From Acinetobacter gyllenbergii CIP 110306 = MTCC 11365 (lineage in GTDB: Bacteria; Pseudomonadota; Gammaproteobacteria; Pseudomonadales; Moraxellaceae), in contig NZ_ATGG01000051.1 in NCBI RefSeq assembly GCF_000413855.1, positions 1-43,699 on the forward strand: a DNA stretch of 43,699 nt. The letters are read 5' to 3'. Under the pieces are notes generated by a model, which saw only the letters and a program-made list of their open reading frames with translations, had not been told where the DNA came from and searched no databases. Position 1 is the first letter of the stretch, and each line of letters starts with the position of its first letter. Of the stretch, positions 9,259 to 17,044 are shown in pieces. A program made the translations under genes and the position numbers.

Positions 9259-9456
9259 ATGGTTAATATTTTTAAATTTTTACAATTATTTGGTTTGAGT
9301 CTACTTTTTTGTGCTTGTGTAAATAGTGCTCCATACGAAAATGCTTATGAATTTAAATTAGCAGAAATTGGTAATGTTGATGCACAATATAATGTTGCAA
9401 TGAATTTTTTAAATGGTGATGAAGGTTACCCAAAGTGTTGGGTGGTGGGGAGCTAG
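9259..9456 (+). pseudogene. Truncated Sel1 lipoprotein gene
   Basis: Encodes the signal peptide (LFGLSLLFCAC) and first Sel1 unit of the gene intact at 15109-15591. Identity is high through NFLNGDEGYPK, then breaks at about 9434. After the break the frame reads a few unrelated codons to TAG 9454-9456. The sequence downstream of the break belongs to a toxin-like tail in another frame, so this is a recombination junction rather than a simple frameshift. Confidence 0.85.
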
Positions 9457-9592
9457 GTTTGGAGTAACAACTCCTGCTGGATCCTTTTTTGATCGAAATG
9501 GCCCCGTAGGTGTGGAAGTCGGTATTGGTACGCCTGGAGTTGATATTAGCGTAAGTGATAGTAAACCGACTTTAGTTCGTACACAAGATTAA
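9437..9592 (+). pseudogene. Toxin-like C-terminal stub
   Basis: A 51-codon open stretch with no start, beginning at the break in the Sel1 fragment and ending TAA 9590-9592, 10 bp before the lipoprotein gene at 9603. It reads WWGARFGVTTPAGSFFDRNG and then VGVEVGIGTPGVDISVSD. This is the Gly-rich, beta-like character of the Rhs tips upstream, so I interpret it as the 3' remnant of a lost Rhs toxin tip. Its identity is inferred from composition and position. Confidence 0.6.
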
Positions 9593-9602
9593 AGGTTATA
9601 GA

Positions 9603-10055
9603 ATGAAAAAATCATTATATTATATATTTCTCTCTTGTCTTATTATAAGCTGTAATTCTGTAAGTGAGAATAATGTACCTGAGAAAATCGACTTAAAAGA
9701 ACTTTCTAATGAAATATTTAAGGGATATGAATATGAATATGATACTGATAGGGAAAAGAGCTCGACTCAACTTTTAGTATTGAAAATAAAAAAACAAGAT
9801 TTTTCTAGCAAAGATTATGAGGGCGTAAAAAATGATCTGTTAAAGAGAAAGTGGGATTTGATAGACTCTTATAAAAGTTATTATAATTTTTGTAAAACTA
9901 ATTATTATTCGGTAGATATATTGAATCCGATTTATGATAAGCATTATACACGAGACGGTGAAGAAGTTAATTTTAAAAGCAAAGATTATTGGTATTTTGC
10001 ACTTTATTATAATAAACTAGGTGTTAATAATTGTATGGATTATTATAGTAAGTGA
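9603..10055 (+). CDS. Small lipoprotein, orphan immunity candidate (family A)
   Basis: A 150-residue predicted lipoprotein; the signal ends at IISC. The mature part has the signature shared by most small lipoproteins of this island: a KW/GW-L segment (RKWDLIDSYKSYYNFC), an I-L-x-P strand (VDILNPIYDKHYTRDGEE), then YWYFALYYNKLGVNNC. Two Cys at fixed places could form a disulfide in the periplasm. A nearly identical paralogue is at 17617-18069. The gene follows a toxin-like stub by 10 bp. No database family recognised; function as immunity protein is inferred. Confidence 0.8.
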   Translation: MKKSLYYIFLSCLIISCNSVSENNVPEKIDLKELSNEIFKGYEYEYDTDREKSSTQLLVLKIKKQDFSSKDYEGVKNDLLKRKWDLIDSYKSYYNFCKTNYYSVDILNPIYDKHYTRDGEEVNFKSKDYWYFALYYNKLGVNNCMDYYSK

Positions 10056-10064
10056 TTATTTTGT

Positions 10065-10541
10065 ATGTTTTTTAATTTGGTTTGTGTGAAAAAAATTATT
10101 TTAATCAGCTCATTTTTGTTAGCCGGATGTGATAATGAAACAGTAAAAAAGCCTTATTTAGATCAGGTTAATCAAAGATTTGTTGATGAGGCCGAAGTTC
10201 TATTTAATGGTACTGTTGAAGACTTAAGTGCTTATTCTTCATATACTGATAACACTGTGGCATATAAAATTAAAGCAGATAAATTTGATATTAATGTTTT
10301 TATGAAAGAAGAGAGTAAAGATTTAAAAAAAATGGGCTGGTTTTTCTTTAAGAAGTATAATGAAAGTTATATTTTTTGTGATGGGAAAAGACAATTAGAG
10401 ATAATATCACCTAGAATTGTTTCTAAAAATGAAGTTTTAGTTAAAGGTTCTGCTGGTATGCAGTTAGATGACTTTTGGCATGTTATATTTATGTCGCCAA
10501 ATAATACTAACCGCTATGTTTGTTATGATTACAAGAAATAA
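10065..10541 (+). CDS. Small lipoprotein, orphan immunity candidate (family B)
   Basis: A 151-158-residue predicted lipoprotein. ATG 10065 gives an extra seven residues; GTG 10086 (VKKIILISSFLLAGC) aligns with ATG 18096 of the paralogue and gives the cleaner signal peptide. The lipobox is LAGC. The mature part has MGWFFFKKYNESYIFC, RQLEIISPR, DFWHVIF and a final RYVCYDY, the same order of elements as family A though diverged. It starts 9 bp after the previous gene, and the two are duplicated together at 17617-18548. No known domain recognised. Confidence 0.78.
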   Translation: MFFNLVCVKKIILISSFLLAGCDNETVKKPYLDQVNQRFVDEAEVLFNGTVEDLSAYSSYTDNTVAYKIKADKFDINVFMKEESKDLKKMGWFFFKKYNESYIFCDGKRQLEIISPRIVSKNEVLVKGSAGMQLDDFWHVIFMSPNNTNRYVCYDYKK

Positions 10542-10591
10542 TTTTTATATTTTAAATTTTATTTTTTGATCAAGGTGTGTGTTTTTATATA

Positions 10592-11062
10592 ATGAAAAAT
10601 ATATATAAATCTTTTTTAATTCTCGTATTATTAACTTCCTGTTCACAAGATGAAAATGTTGAGATCGGAAGAAGTAATCATCCAATTAATATGGAATTGA
10701 AACGAGAGGCTAAAGATATTTTTGGAAATAAGCTAGAAAATGAGAGAAGTTATCAATCATTTTCTTCAAATGATGTTGTTTATAAAATTAATGTTAAAAA
10801 TTTGAGTATGGAAGAGTTTGAAAATTATAAAGATCAGATATTACCTAAAAAAAATGGGTTTTTAGATCAAAAGTTAATGAAGGTTATATATTTTGCCAAG
10901 GTACTCGCCAATTAGAAATAATTCCTCCACAAGTTCTTGTCGGTAACAATGAACTAGGCCGGGGGAGATATTGGTAAACAGCTTAAAAATAATTGGAATA
11001 TTTTTTTTAGACATACTGCTAATGGTACCTTAAATGAATGTTATTTAAGAATTAGAAATTAG
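10592..11062 (+). pseudogene. Frameshifted small lipoprotein gene (family C)
   Basis: Starts MKNIYKSFLILVLLTSC, a lipoprotein signal. Compared with its copy at 16552-17021 it has lost one A near 10850 (CCTAAAAAAAATGGG) and gained one G near 10960 (CCGGGGGAG). Repairing both gives a 156-residue family member with GYIFCQGTRQLEIIPPQ-like residues ending LNECYLRIRN. As read, the frame stops at 10913-10915. Both changes are in homopolymers, so genuine decay, slippage or sequencing error are all possible. Confidence 0.8.
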
Positions 11063-11160
11063 ATGTTGTAAAAAGTGAGTGTAGAGTAATTTTAATTTTT
11101 TCAATTAGATATAATGTTGAAGCACAGGGTCGTACAATTACCAGAACTATCAAGGACTAA
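11056..11160 (+). pseudogene. Toxin-like C-terminal stub before lipoprotein gene
   Basis: A 34-codon open stretch with no start, ending FSIRYNVEAQGRTITRTIKD and TAA 11158-11160. The stop is two bases before the ATG of the lipoprotein gene at 11163. The same stub with the same two-base spacing precedes the paralogue at 17122. Conserved coding sequence ending immediately before an immunity-like gene fits the 3' end of a lost toxin; the identity is inferred. Confidence 0.55.
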
Positions 11161-11162
11161 AT

Positions 11163-11594
11163 ATGTGTGTAAGTAAATTCGGTCTAAGTATTGCTATTAT
11201 ATCACTATTAATAGGTTGTAGTCATCGTGTTTATGAGCAACCTTCAGATAAGTATCCATTTGAAGCGAAAATGAAAGAACTATTAGGGGATGACCTTCAA
11301 ATTGTAAACTCGTTGAGTAAATCAGAAGTAGAAATTTCTTCTTTTGATTTACCAAAAAAAACTAATGAAATAGATAGAGTACTTAAGCAATTACAAAGGG
11401 ATGGTTGGGTATTAAAGGGGAAAGGAATAGGGGTTGATACCTACTGTTTAGGTCGGAATAATAAAATAAATATTGTCGTTCCAATATCAAAAGGTGTTTA
11501 TGATTACAAAGGAGGACAGTTGAATATAACAGACTATAGTATTGATGGTATTTCTTATAGCTATAATAAATGGGGATTAGATATGTGTGAGTGA
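11163..11594 (+). CDS. Small lipoprotein, tandem immunity paralogue 1 (family D)
   Basis: A 143-residue predicted lipoprotein (signal ending LLIGC). The mature part begins YEQPSDKYPFEAKMKELLG and has RDGWVLKGKGIGVDTYC, INIVVP, GVYDYKGG and YSYNKWGLDMCE. It is the first of three intact tandem paralogues. The next gene begins at once: an alternative GTG start of that gene lies inside this stop, and its ATG is 5 bp beyond, so translation is probably coupled. Function unknown; periplasmic immunity protein inferred. Confidence 0.83.
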   Translation: MCVSKFGLSIAIISLLIGCSHRVYEQPSDKYPFEAKMKELLGDDLQIVNSLSKSEVEISSFDLPKKTNEIDRVLKQLQRDGWVLKGKGIGVDTYCLGRNNKINIVVPISKGVYDYKGGQLNITDYSIDGISYSYNKWGLDMCE

Positions 11595-11598
11595 TTTT

Positions 11599-12030
11599 AT
11601 GATAAACCTATTTAAACCTATAGTCTTATTTGCTTTGTTTTTACAAGTCGGTTGCACTGATGCTATTTATGAGCAACCCTCTGATAAATATCCATTTAAA
11701 AGCCAAATGGTAAAACTTTTGGAAAGTGATATTGAAATTATAGATTCATTACACAAAGCTGAAGTTCAGATTTCTTATTTTGAACTACCAAAGAACTCGA
11801 ATAAAATAGAAAGCGTGGTAAATCTGCTAAAACAGGATGGATGGGTTTTAAAAGGAAAAGGTCAAGGAGTTGATACTTATTGTTTAGGTTTAAATAATAG
11901 AGTTAATATTGTTGTTCCTGTCTTTGGCGGACTGTATGATTTTAAAGGTGGGAAATTAAGTAGAACTGATTATAGTGTTAATGCTGTTTTATATTCTTAT
12001 GATAAGTGGGGCGATGATCTGTGCGAATGA
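11599..12030 (+). CDS. Small lipoprotein, tandem immunity paralogue 2 (family D)
   Basis: A 143-residue predicted lipoprotein. ATG 11599 (MINLFKPIVLF) is preferred over the overlapping GTG 11587 because it gives a normal signal ending LQVGC. It shares TDAIYEQPSDKYPF with the next gene, and its middle (KSQMVKLLESDIEIIDSL) is almost identical to the distant paralogue at 17122, pointing to gene conversion. The signature residues of the family (DGWVLKGKG, DTYC, YSYDKWGDDLCE) are intact. Confidence 0.83.
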   Translation: MINLFKPIVLFALFLQVGCTDAIYEQPSDKYPFKSQMVKLLESDIEIIDSLHKAEVQISYFELPKNSNKIESVVNLLKQDGWVLKGKGQGVDTYCLGLNNRVNIVVPVFGGLYDFKGGKLSRTDYSVNAVLYSYDKWGDDLCE

Positions 12031-12034
12031 TTTT

Positions 12035-12466
12035 ATGAAAATTCTACTTAAATCCATAGTCTTATTTATTTTATTTTTGCAAGTTGGCTGCACTGATGCT
12101 ATTTATGAGCAACCTTCTGATAAATATCCATTTGAAAATAAAATGAAAGAATTGTTAGGTAGTGATATAGAAATTATAGACTCATTACACAAAACTGAAG
12201 TTCAAATTTCCGCTTTTAGATTTGAAAAAGACCCTGAAAAATTAAAAAAAGTAATTAGTCAGTTGGAAAAAGATGGCTGGGTATTAAAAGGACATGGGCA
12301 AGGAGTAGATACCTACTGTTTGGAAGCTAATAATAGTATTAATATTGTTAGTCCTAATATAATAGGTGTTTATGATTTTCAAGGAGGAAAGCTAAATATA
12401 ACAGATTATAATTCTGATGCGGTATCTTATAGTTATAATAAATGGGGCGATGATATGTGTGAGTAA
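12035..12466 (+). CDS. Small lipoprotein, tandem immunity paralogue 3 (family D)
   Basis: A 143-residue predicted lipoprotein starting at ATG 12035 (MKILLKSIVLF), four bases after the previous stop. An upstream in-frame start inside the preceding gene would add 20 residues and spoil the signal peptide, so it is rejected. The signal ends LQVGC and is followed by TDAIYEQPSDKYPF, as in the preceding gene, so the triplication is recent. The C-terminal half (EKDGWVLKGHGQGVDTYC, YSYNKWGDDMCE) is conserved. Confidence 0.83.
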   Translation: MKILLKSIVLFILFLQVGCTDAIYEQPSDKYPFENKMKELLGSDIEIIDSLHKTEVQISAFRFEKDPEKLKKVISQLEKDGWVLKGHGQGVDTYCLEANNSINIVSPNIIGVYDFQGGKLNITDYNSDAVSYSYNKWGDDMCE

Positions 12467-12470
12467 TTTT

Positions 12471-12554
12471 ATGATAAATCTATTTGAACCCATAGTCTTA
12501 TTTTCTTTGTTTTTACAAGTCGGTTGCTCTGATAAGATTGATGAGCGACTCTAG
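12471..12554 (+). pseudogene. Fourth tandem copy, truncated to the signal peptide
   Basis: Starts MINLFEPIVLFSLFLQVGC, closely matching paralogue 2, then reads SDKIDERL and stops at TAG 12552-12554. Downstream DNA to about 12590 still resembles the DKYPFE...K part of the family but is degraded. This is a decayed fourth unit of the tandem array. Confidence 0.8.
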
Positions 12555-12626
12555 GATAAATGCTCTTTGAAAAAAATTAACAAATGCTTTCTTAATAGTT
12601 ATATTGCTTTTGAGGGGTTAAGATAA

Positions 12627-12896
12627 ATGTCGGATGGGTTTGTTTTATTTTTATTTTTGTTGTCATTAATTTTATATGTTGTTTTTTTTTGCATAGTTAG
12701 ATTTTATTTGTTTAAATATTTTGTTAATAAAAGCATTGTGAACGATTATTTAGGTTTTAACTTGAAAAGTTATAAACATACTAAATATCTTTATAGGATA
12801 GTATTTAAAAATTTTGACAATTGTGATTTTTATGCAAAGAGAATAAGGTTTTTCTATTTTATACAGATTGTTTATTTGTTTTTTCATTTTTCTTAA
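12627..12896 (+). CDS. Small membrane protein, unknown
   Basis: An 89-residue protein with a good ribosome site (GAGGGG, 12612-12617, nine bases before ATG). Residues 5-30 form a strong transmembrane helix (LFLFLLSLILYVVFFCIV) and the end (FYFIQIVYLFFHFS) a second. The middle is Lys/Asn/Tyr-rich. I recognise no family. It may be a small inner-membrane immunity protein or a truncated one, since it ends inside the second hydrophobic segment. Confidence 0.55.
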   Translation: MSDGFVLFLFLLSLILYVVFFCIVRFYLFKYFVNKSIVNDYLGFNLKSYKHTKYLYRIVFKNFDNCDFYAKRIRFFYFIQIVYLFFHFS

Positions 12897-13217
12897 TGTT
12901 GAGATGATTTATGAGATTTAATATTTATTTTTTTAATTTAGTCTGTTTTTTAAATATTTAATGTGTTAAGTTTTGATGGTTTGGAATAAAAAGGTAGAAA
13001 TGTGGAAAATAGCTATTATGTGGGTTGTTATTGTGGGGTTCATATTTGATTGCAAAATAGAGTCAGAAATTGTGACCTTGCTAATTTTTATTTAAATAGG
13101 GGTCTAATTATTTTATCCAACTTATTAGTCACTAGGTCATTTATACTATTTGCAAGAAGATTTAATGAATTCTAAAAAATGTTTATTTCGGCTGAATTTT
13201 CAAGAGGTTTTTATAAG
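12897..13217. other. A/T-rich gap with gene remnants
   Basis: No convincing gene. A 39-codon frame at 12976-13095 (internal ATG 13000, MWKIAIMWVVIVGFIFDC) looks like a lipoprotein or membrane signal without a mature part. A 16-codon fragment at 12911 (MRFNIYFFNLVC) also resembles a signal peptide start. Both look like decayed heads of island genes. Confidence 0.4.
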
Positions 13218-14096
13218 GTGCTGAAAAATAAATTATTGTTGAGTCTAACGGTAAGTATTTTTATTACTGCATGTAATGCTTCAAATACATCATCTGATTT
13301 AAATATGACATTTGAACAAGCAGAAGAATTAAGGTCACAAGCAGAAGCAGCTCCATCAAATTCAGATGAAAAGAAAAAATATTATAAAAGACTCGAAACT
13401 ATTTATGAAAATTTAGCAAAAGAAGGGAATAGTGATGCTCAACTCATATTGGCTGATATTTATTTTAAAGCGATGAGTGGAACTTATGATGCTGAAAAAT
13501 CATTTGAGTGGACAAAAAAATCGGCAGATAATGGAAATATTTCTGCTATGTATAATACGGGTTTTAAATACTATACTGGGGTTGGAGTCCAAAAAAATAT
13601 AGAAAATGCAAAAAAATATTATCTTAAAGCTGCTAAATTGAATGATGTTGATGCAATGGGCTCTATAGGTTCTGTTTATATTGAAGAAGGAAATACTGAA
13701 GAAGGGTTGATTTATTTAAAGAGGGCTGCTGAAAAGAATGATGCACTTTCCCTGTTTGAGTTAGGGTTGATATATTGCGATGGTGTGGTTGTAAAAAAAG
13801 ACTATAAACTTTGTAATGATTATTGGGGAAAATCTGCATTATTAAATAATGCTGAAGCTGCTCTAAATTTAGGTATTAACGTAATGAATGGTAAGGGTGT
13901 CCCTAAAGATGTGGATAGGGCTATTAAGTATTTTGAAATAGCTAGTGAATTGAGTAAAGGACAAGCATCTTACAACTTAGGGGTTATATATTCATCTCCA
14001 AATTACAATAAGTTAAATGAAAGCTTATCTCAGTTTTACTTTAATAAAGCATATGAGCAAGGCATATCAAATGCTAAAGAAAAGATAAAACAGTAA
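13218..14096 (+). CDS. Sel1-repeat lipoprotein
   Basis: A 292-residue predicted lipoprotein. GTG 13218 is chosen over ATG 13179 because AAGAGG (13202-13207) lies 10 bases before it and it gives a clean signal (LKNKLLLSLTVSIFITAC). An Asn/Ser linker and a coiled, charged stretch are followed by about six Sel1-like repeats (FEWTKKSADNGNISAMYNTG, KYYLKAAKLNDVDAMGSIG). A toxin-like stub that begins at its stop codon leads into the next gene. Immunity or adaptor role inferred from family and place. Confidence 0.82.
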   Translation: MLKNKLLLSLTVSIFITACNASNTSSDLNMTFEQAEELRSQAEAAPSNSDEKKKYYKRLETIYENLAKEGNSDAQLILADIYFKAMSGTYDAEKSFEWTKKSADNGNISAMYNTGFKYYTGVGVQKNIENAKKYYLKAAKLNDVDAMGSIGSVYIEEGNTEEGLIYLKRAAEKNDALSLFELGLIYCDGVVVKKDYKLCNDYWGKSALLNNAEAALNLGINVMNGKGVPKDVDRAIKYFEIASELSKGQASYNLGVIYSSPNYNKLNESLSQFYFNKAYEQGISNAKEKIKQ

Positions 14097-14217
14097 GTAT
14101 TCATATGATAAATATTGTTGTACAAGAGACAATGTGGGAATAATCATAGGAGAAAATACGGTCCATAATTATGCTCCTATTAAATTAATTAATACTGGGA
14201 GCGAAAATAATGAGTGA
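14092..14217 (+). pseudogene. Toxin-like C-terminal stub overlapping next gene
   Basis: An open frame of 41 codons without a start, in a different frame from the Sel1 gene whose stop it overlaps. It reads YSYDKYCCTRDNVGIIIGEN and then TVHNYAPIKLINTGSE, ending TGA 14215-14217. It overlaps the ATG (14210) of the next gene by eight bases, an arrangement typical of co-translated toxin and immunity genes. I read it as the tail of a toxin whose body was deleted. Confidence 0.5.
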
Positions 14218-14521
14218 AAATGTTAATGAGGGACTAAGAAGTGTAGCCAAAAAAGTTGTTGCTTACCAGTTTTTTTCTATAATAATACTTATACTTTTTA
14301 CAGTAGTTGGTAGTGAGTTTGATCTCAACATTTTAGTGTTTCTAGGTTTTTTTATTGTGGCTATATGTGGTATTTATATATTAAAAATATTAATTTTTGA
14401 TGAAAATATTTGCCCGAATTGTAATAAAAGTTTTTTTAAAAAAGAAGGTGGTTTATCTAATCTTGGGTTTAGTATTTATACTAAAAATTGTACGAATTGT
14501 GGGTATAAGCTTCAAAAATAA
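14210..14521 (+). CDS. Two-helix membrane protein with zinc-ribbon tail
   Basis: A 103-residue protein with two transmembrane helices (about residues 20-35 and 40-62) and a C-terminal zinc-ribbon pair: CPNC (about 70-73) and CTNC (about 94-97). GGGAG (about 14197-14201) serves as ribosome site. It overlaps the stub before it by eight bases. Domain function is not recognised; an inner-membrane immunity protein is the most likely role given its position. It lacks the lipoprotein signal of its neighbours. Confidence 0.65.
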   Translation: MSENVNEGLRSVAKKVVAYQFFSIIILILFTVVGSEFDLNILVFLGFFIVAICGIYILKILIFDENICPNCNKSFFKKEGGLSNLGFSIYTKNCTNCGYKLQK

Positions 14522-14632
14522 TTTGAGGTTTTTAAAAATTTAATCAGAGAGAAATGTTGTTTTGCATTGTTTTAACTAATTTTTATACAATATTTTTTGT
14601 AACTGACTGGAGTAAGGGGTGAGTAATAATTT

Positions 14633-15085
14633 ATGAAAAAAATGGTTTCAATGCTATTAGTAGTTTTAACAGGTTGTAGTTCATGTGTATATAAACCTAT
14701 TGATGAAAGATCTTTGGATTTTGAGAAGCTTTCTAATGAGTTTTTTTCAAAATATGATTTTGATTTTGAAAGCCGTTTAAATAAAAGTAATATTGTGACA
14801 AGTAATGTTTTTATTAGAGGTGATAAATTTTTAAATTCTGATTTTGAAAAGGTTAAGCTGAAAATAGATAAGACTTGGAGGTTGGTTTATTCATCACAAG
14901 ATCAGTATGTTTACTGTTATAATAGATACAATGAAATGGCAATAGTAAATCCAAAGCATTTGAATTATTACAATAAATTTTCAGAGAAATTATATCTTAC
15001 TAGGGAGGATGTTGGAAATTGGGTGATTCTATTTACATATGATGAGGATGGAACAGATTATTGTAAAGATGAAGAATTTAATTAA
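14633..15085 (+). CDS. Small lipoprotein, orphan immunity candidate (family E)
   Basis: A 150-residue predicted lipoprotein (signal MKKMVSMLLVVLTGC, lipobox LTGC). The mature part contains KTWRLVYSSQDQYVYC, MAIVNP, a W-x-I-L-F segment and GTDYCKDEEFN. It is clearly paralogous to the gene at 16053, which shares the ending YCKDE-FN. A Sel1 lipoprotein follows 23 bp downstream. No named family recognised; immunity role inferred from the island context. Confidence 0.8.
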   Translation: MKKMVSMLLVVLTGCSSCVYKPIDERSLDFEKLSNEFFSKYDFDFESRLNKSNIVTSNVFIRGDKFLNSDFEKVKLKIDKTWRLVYSSQDQYVYCYNRYNEMAIVNPKHLNYYNKFSEKLYLTREDVGNWVILFTYDEDGTDYCKDEEFN

Positions 15086-15108
15086 CTCTATAGGTTTTAG
15101 TGGTTTTT

Positions 15109-15591
15109 ATGTTTGATTTTCTTAAATGTAGTCAGTTGTTTGGTTTAAGTCTACTTTTTTGTGCTTGCACAAATAGTGCACCATACGAAAATAGTCATGA
15201 ATTTAAATTAGCAGAAACTGGTAATGTTGATGCGCAATATAATGTTGCAATGAATTTTTTAAATGGTGATGAAGGTTACCCAAAAGATTATGATCAAGCT
15301 AAGCGATGGCTTGAAATGGCTTCTGAACAAGGTGATGCTTCTGCGCAAAATGCTTTAGGTATTATTTATTTAAGGGGACTAGGCGGTGATAAAAATCTAA
15401 GTAAATCAGAATATTATTACAGATTAGCGGCAAGTAAAAATCATGAAAGTGCACAATTGCAATTAGCTCTCATTCTATTAAATAATAAAAAAGATGGGGG
15501 AGTAAAGGAAGCTAAAGAATGGTTAGAAAAGGCTAGCTTACAAGGGAATACTGAGGCAAAGGATAAGCTGAAGGAGTTAGAAGGTAAGTAG
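15109..15591 (+). CDS. Sel1-repeat lipoprotein
   Basis: A 160-residue predicted lipoprotein; ATG 15109 fits better than the GTG at 15100. The signal ends LLFCAC. Three to four Sel1-like repeats follow (AKRWLEMASEQGDASAQNALG, given as AKRWLEMASEQ plus GDASAQNALG; YYYRLAASKNHESAQLQLA; AKEWLEKASLQGNTEAKDKL). Its 5' third is duplicated in the truncated copy at 9259-9456. Likely immunity or toxin-binding protein. Confidence 0.83.
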   Translation: MFDFLKCSQLFGLSLLFCACTNSAPYENSHEFKLAETGNVDAQYNVAMNFLNGDEGYPKDYDQAKRWLEMASEQGDASAQNALGIIYLRGLGGDKNLSKSEYYYRLAASKNHESAQLQLALILLNNKKDGGVKEAKEWLEKASLQGNTEAKDKLKELEGK

Positions 15592-15792
15592 TTTATTCTT
15601 AATATAGTAAGATGAATTTATTTTTATAAATATTCTCCTTTTTTTACCATAGGAATAATCCATTCTTTTGACAAGTCATAAGTTTGTAAATAGAGATAAA
15701 TATTAATTTGGTGTAGTATTTTTAATCTCACTGCTAGATATAGGTGTAGATGGCACATATATGTGCCTAAGTAGATATACAAAGGAATAAGA

Positions 15793-16053
15793 AATGCCAT
15801 TGTAGATATTAAGAGAATATCTCAGTTACTTGGTTGGCAATGTAGTTTAGGGGTTATTTATAATGTCAGTGGATCAAGTGCTGAAGACAAATTTGATAAT
15901 TTTTTAAGAGGCGGTACTGTAGAGTAGGAGAAACATTTTTTTGGTGATCGGATCTTAGATAGACATTCATTCTTATCTTATAATGCAGATAGGTTAATAT
16001 TTCAAATCCAGAGTATTGATAGTTTGTATTGTTTTAATATGGTTGTAATTTGA
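15793..16053 (+). pseudogene. Decayed ORF directly upstream of an immunity-like gene
   Basis: One frame runs from ATG 15793 to TGA 16051-16053 and is interrupted by TAG at 15802 and TAG at 15925. Read through, it gives YLSYLVGNCSLGVIYNVSG, KFDNFLRGGTVE, FFGDRILDRHSFLSYNADR and LIFQIQSIDSLYC. The final TGA overlaps the ATG of the lipoprotein gene (TGATG), the classical toxin/immunity junction. I interpret it as a dead toxin tail or effector remnant. The rest of the 15592-15792 gap shows nothing I can name. Confidence 0.5.
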
Positions 16054-16502
16054 TGATAAAATTTATAAAACTGATGTCTATCTTTGCTTTTAGCATCGGT
16101 TTATTTGGATGTAATAATGACAGTAATGAGATTGATGTTAAAATGGAGATCGAGCGAATTTTTAAAAATTATAATTACGATTTCAGAGAAGGAATGAAGA
16201 GGGGCTCTGTTAGTTATTACAATGTTTTTGTTTCAAAGCAAGATTTATCACTAGATGAATTTGAGAAAGTTAAGGTGGAAATAGAAAAGAAATGGAAGTT
16301 GGTTTATATTTCAGAAGATCAATATGTATTTTGTTATGATAAGTATAATGATATGACGGTATTATATCCAAGGAAAATGGATTATTTTGATAAATTTGGA
16401 CAGAAGTTGTATATAAAATCGAGTGAGCTAGATAAATGGAATGTTAGTATTTTGTATAGAAAACAAGGTACCTCTTATTGTAAGGATGAAAAATTTAATT
16501 AG
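16053..16502 (+). CDS. Small lipoprotein, orphan immunity candidate (family E)
   Basis: A 149-residue predicted lipoprotein starting at ATG 16053 in a TGATG overlap; TTG 16050 is in frame but weaker. The signal ends GLFGC. The mature part has KKWKLVYISEDQYVFC, MTVLYPRKMDYF, LDKWNVSILY and GTSYCKDEKFN, matching the gene at 14633 throughout. The overlap with the decayed frame upstream suggests it was co-translated with a now-lost partner. Confidence 0.82.
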   Translation: MIKFIKLMSIFAFSIGLFGCNNDSNEIDVKMEIERIFKNYNYDFREGMKRGSVSYYNVFVSKQDLSLDEFEKVKVEIEKKWKLVYISEDQYVFCYDKYNDMTVLYPRKMDYFDKFGQKLYIKSSELDKWNVSILYRKQGTSYCKDEKFN

Positions 16503-16551
16503 CTTTATTGATTTATGTGTCTATTTTAGCTTGTTTTTTGATTGAAAAATG

Positions 16552-17021
16552 ATGAAATATTTAATGATAGGCTGTTTTTTAATTTTATTTTTTACCTCTT
16601 GTGAATAAGATGGAAATGTAGAGATTGGAGGGAGTAATCATCCAATTAATCTAGAGTTGAAAAGAGAGGCTAAAGATATTTTTGGAGATAAGCTAGAAAA
16701 TGAGAGAGGTTATCAATCATTTTATTCAAGTGATATCGTATATAAAATTAGTGCTAAAAATTTTAGTATGGAAGAATTTATAACTTATAAAGATCAGATA
16801 TTATCTAAAAAGAAATGGATTTTTAGATCAAAAGTTAATGAAGGCTATATATTTTGCCAAGGTTCTCGCCAATTAGAAATAATTCCTCCGCAACTTCTTG
16901 TCGGTAACAATGAACTAGGGCGGGGAGATATTGGCAAACAGTTAAAAAAAATTGGAATATTTTTCTTAGACATACTGCTAATGGTACCTTAAATGAATGT
17001 TATTTAAGAGTTAGAAATTAG
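16552..17021 (+). pseudogene. Small lipoprotein pseudogene (family C)
   Basis: Second copy of the family-C gene at 10592. It begins MKYLMIGCFLILFFTSCE and is interrupted by TAA 16606-16608, where the other copy has CAA. It also carries a one-base loss in an A-run near 16950. Without these it would be a 156-residue lipoprotein with KWIFRSKVNEGYIFC, RQLEIIPPQ and a final LNECYLRVRN. The nonsense codon is not a homopolymer change, so decay is real here. Confidence 0.82.
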
Positions 17022-17044
17022 ATGTAGTAAAAAAGCGAGTATAG

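Larger units (their letters stand above)
9603..10541 (+). repeat. Duplicated two-gene cassette, copy 1
   Basis: The pair of lipoprotein genes here is repeated at 17617-18548 in the same order and orientation. The first genes differ at only a few residues; the second genes are more diverged. Confidence 0.9.

Noticed and set aside
11163..12554. CRISPR-like or short tandem repeat array
   Set aside because: The repeats are whole paralogous genes about 435 bp apart, not short repeats with spacers.
12976..13095. Small 39-codon membrane protein gene
   Set aside because: It has only a hydrophobic head and no conserved mature part; treated as a remnant within the gap entry.
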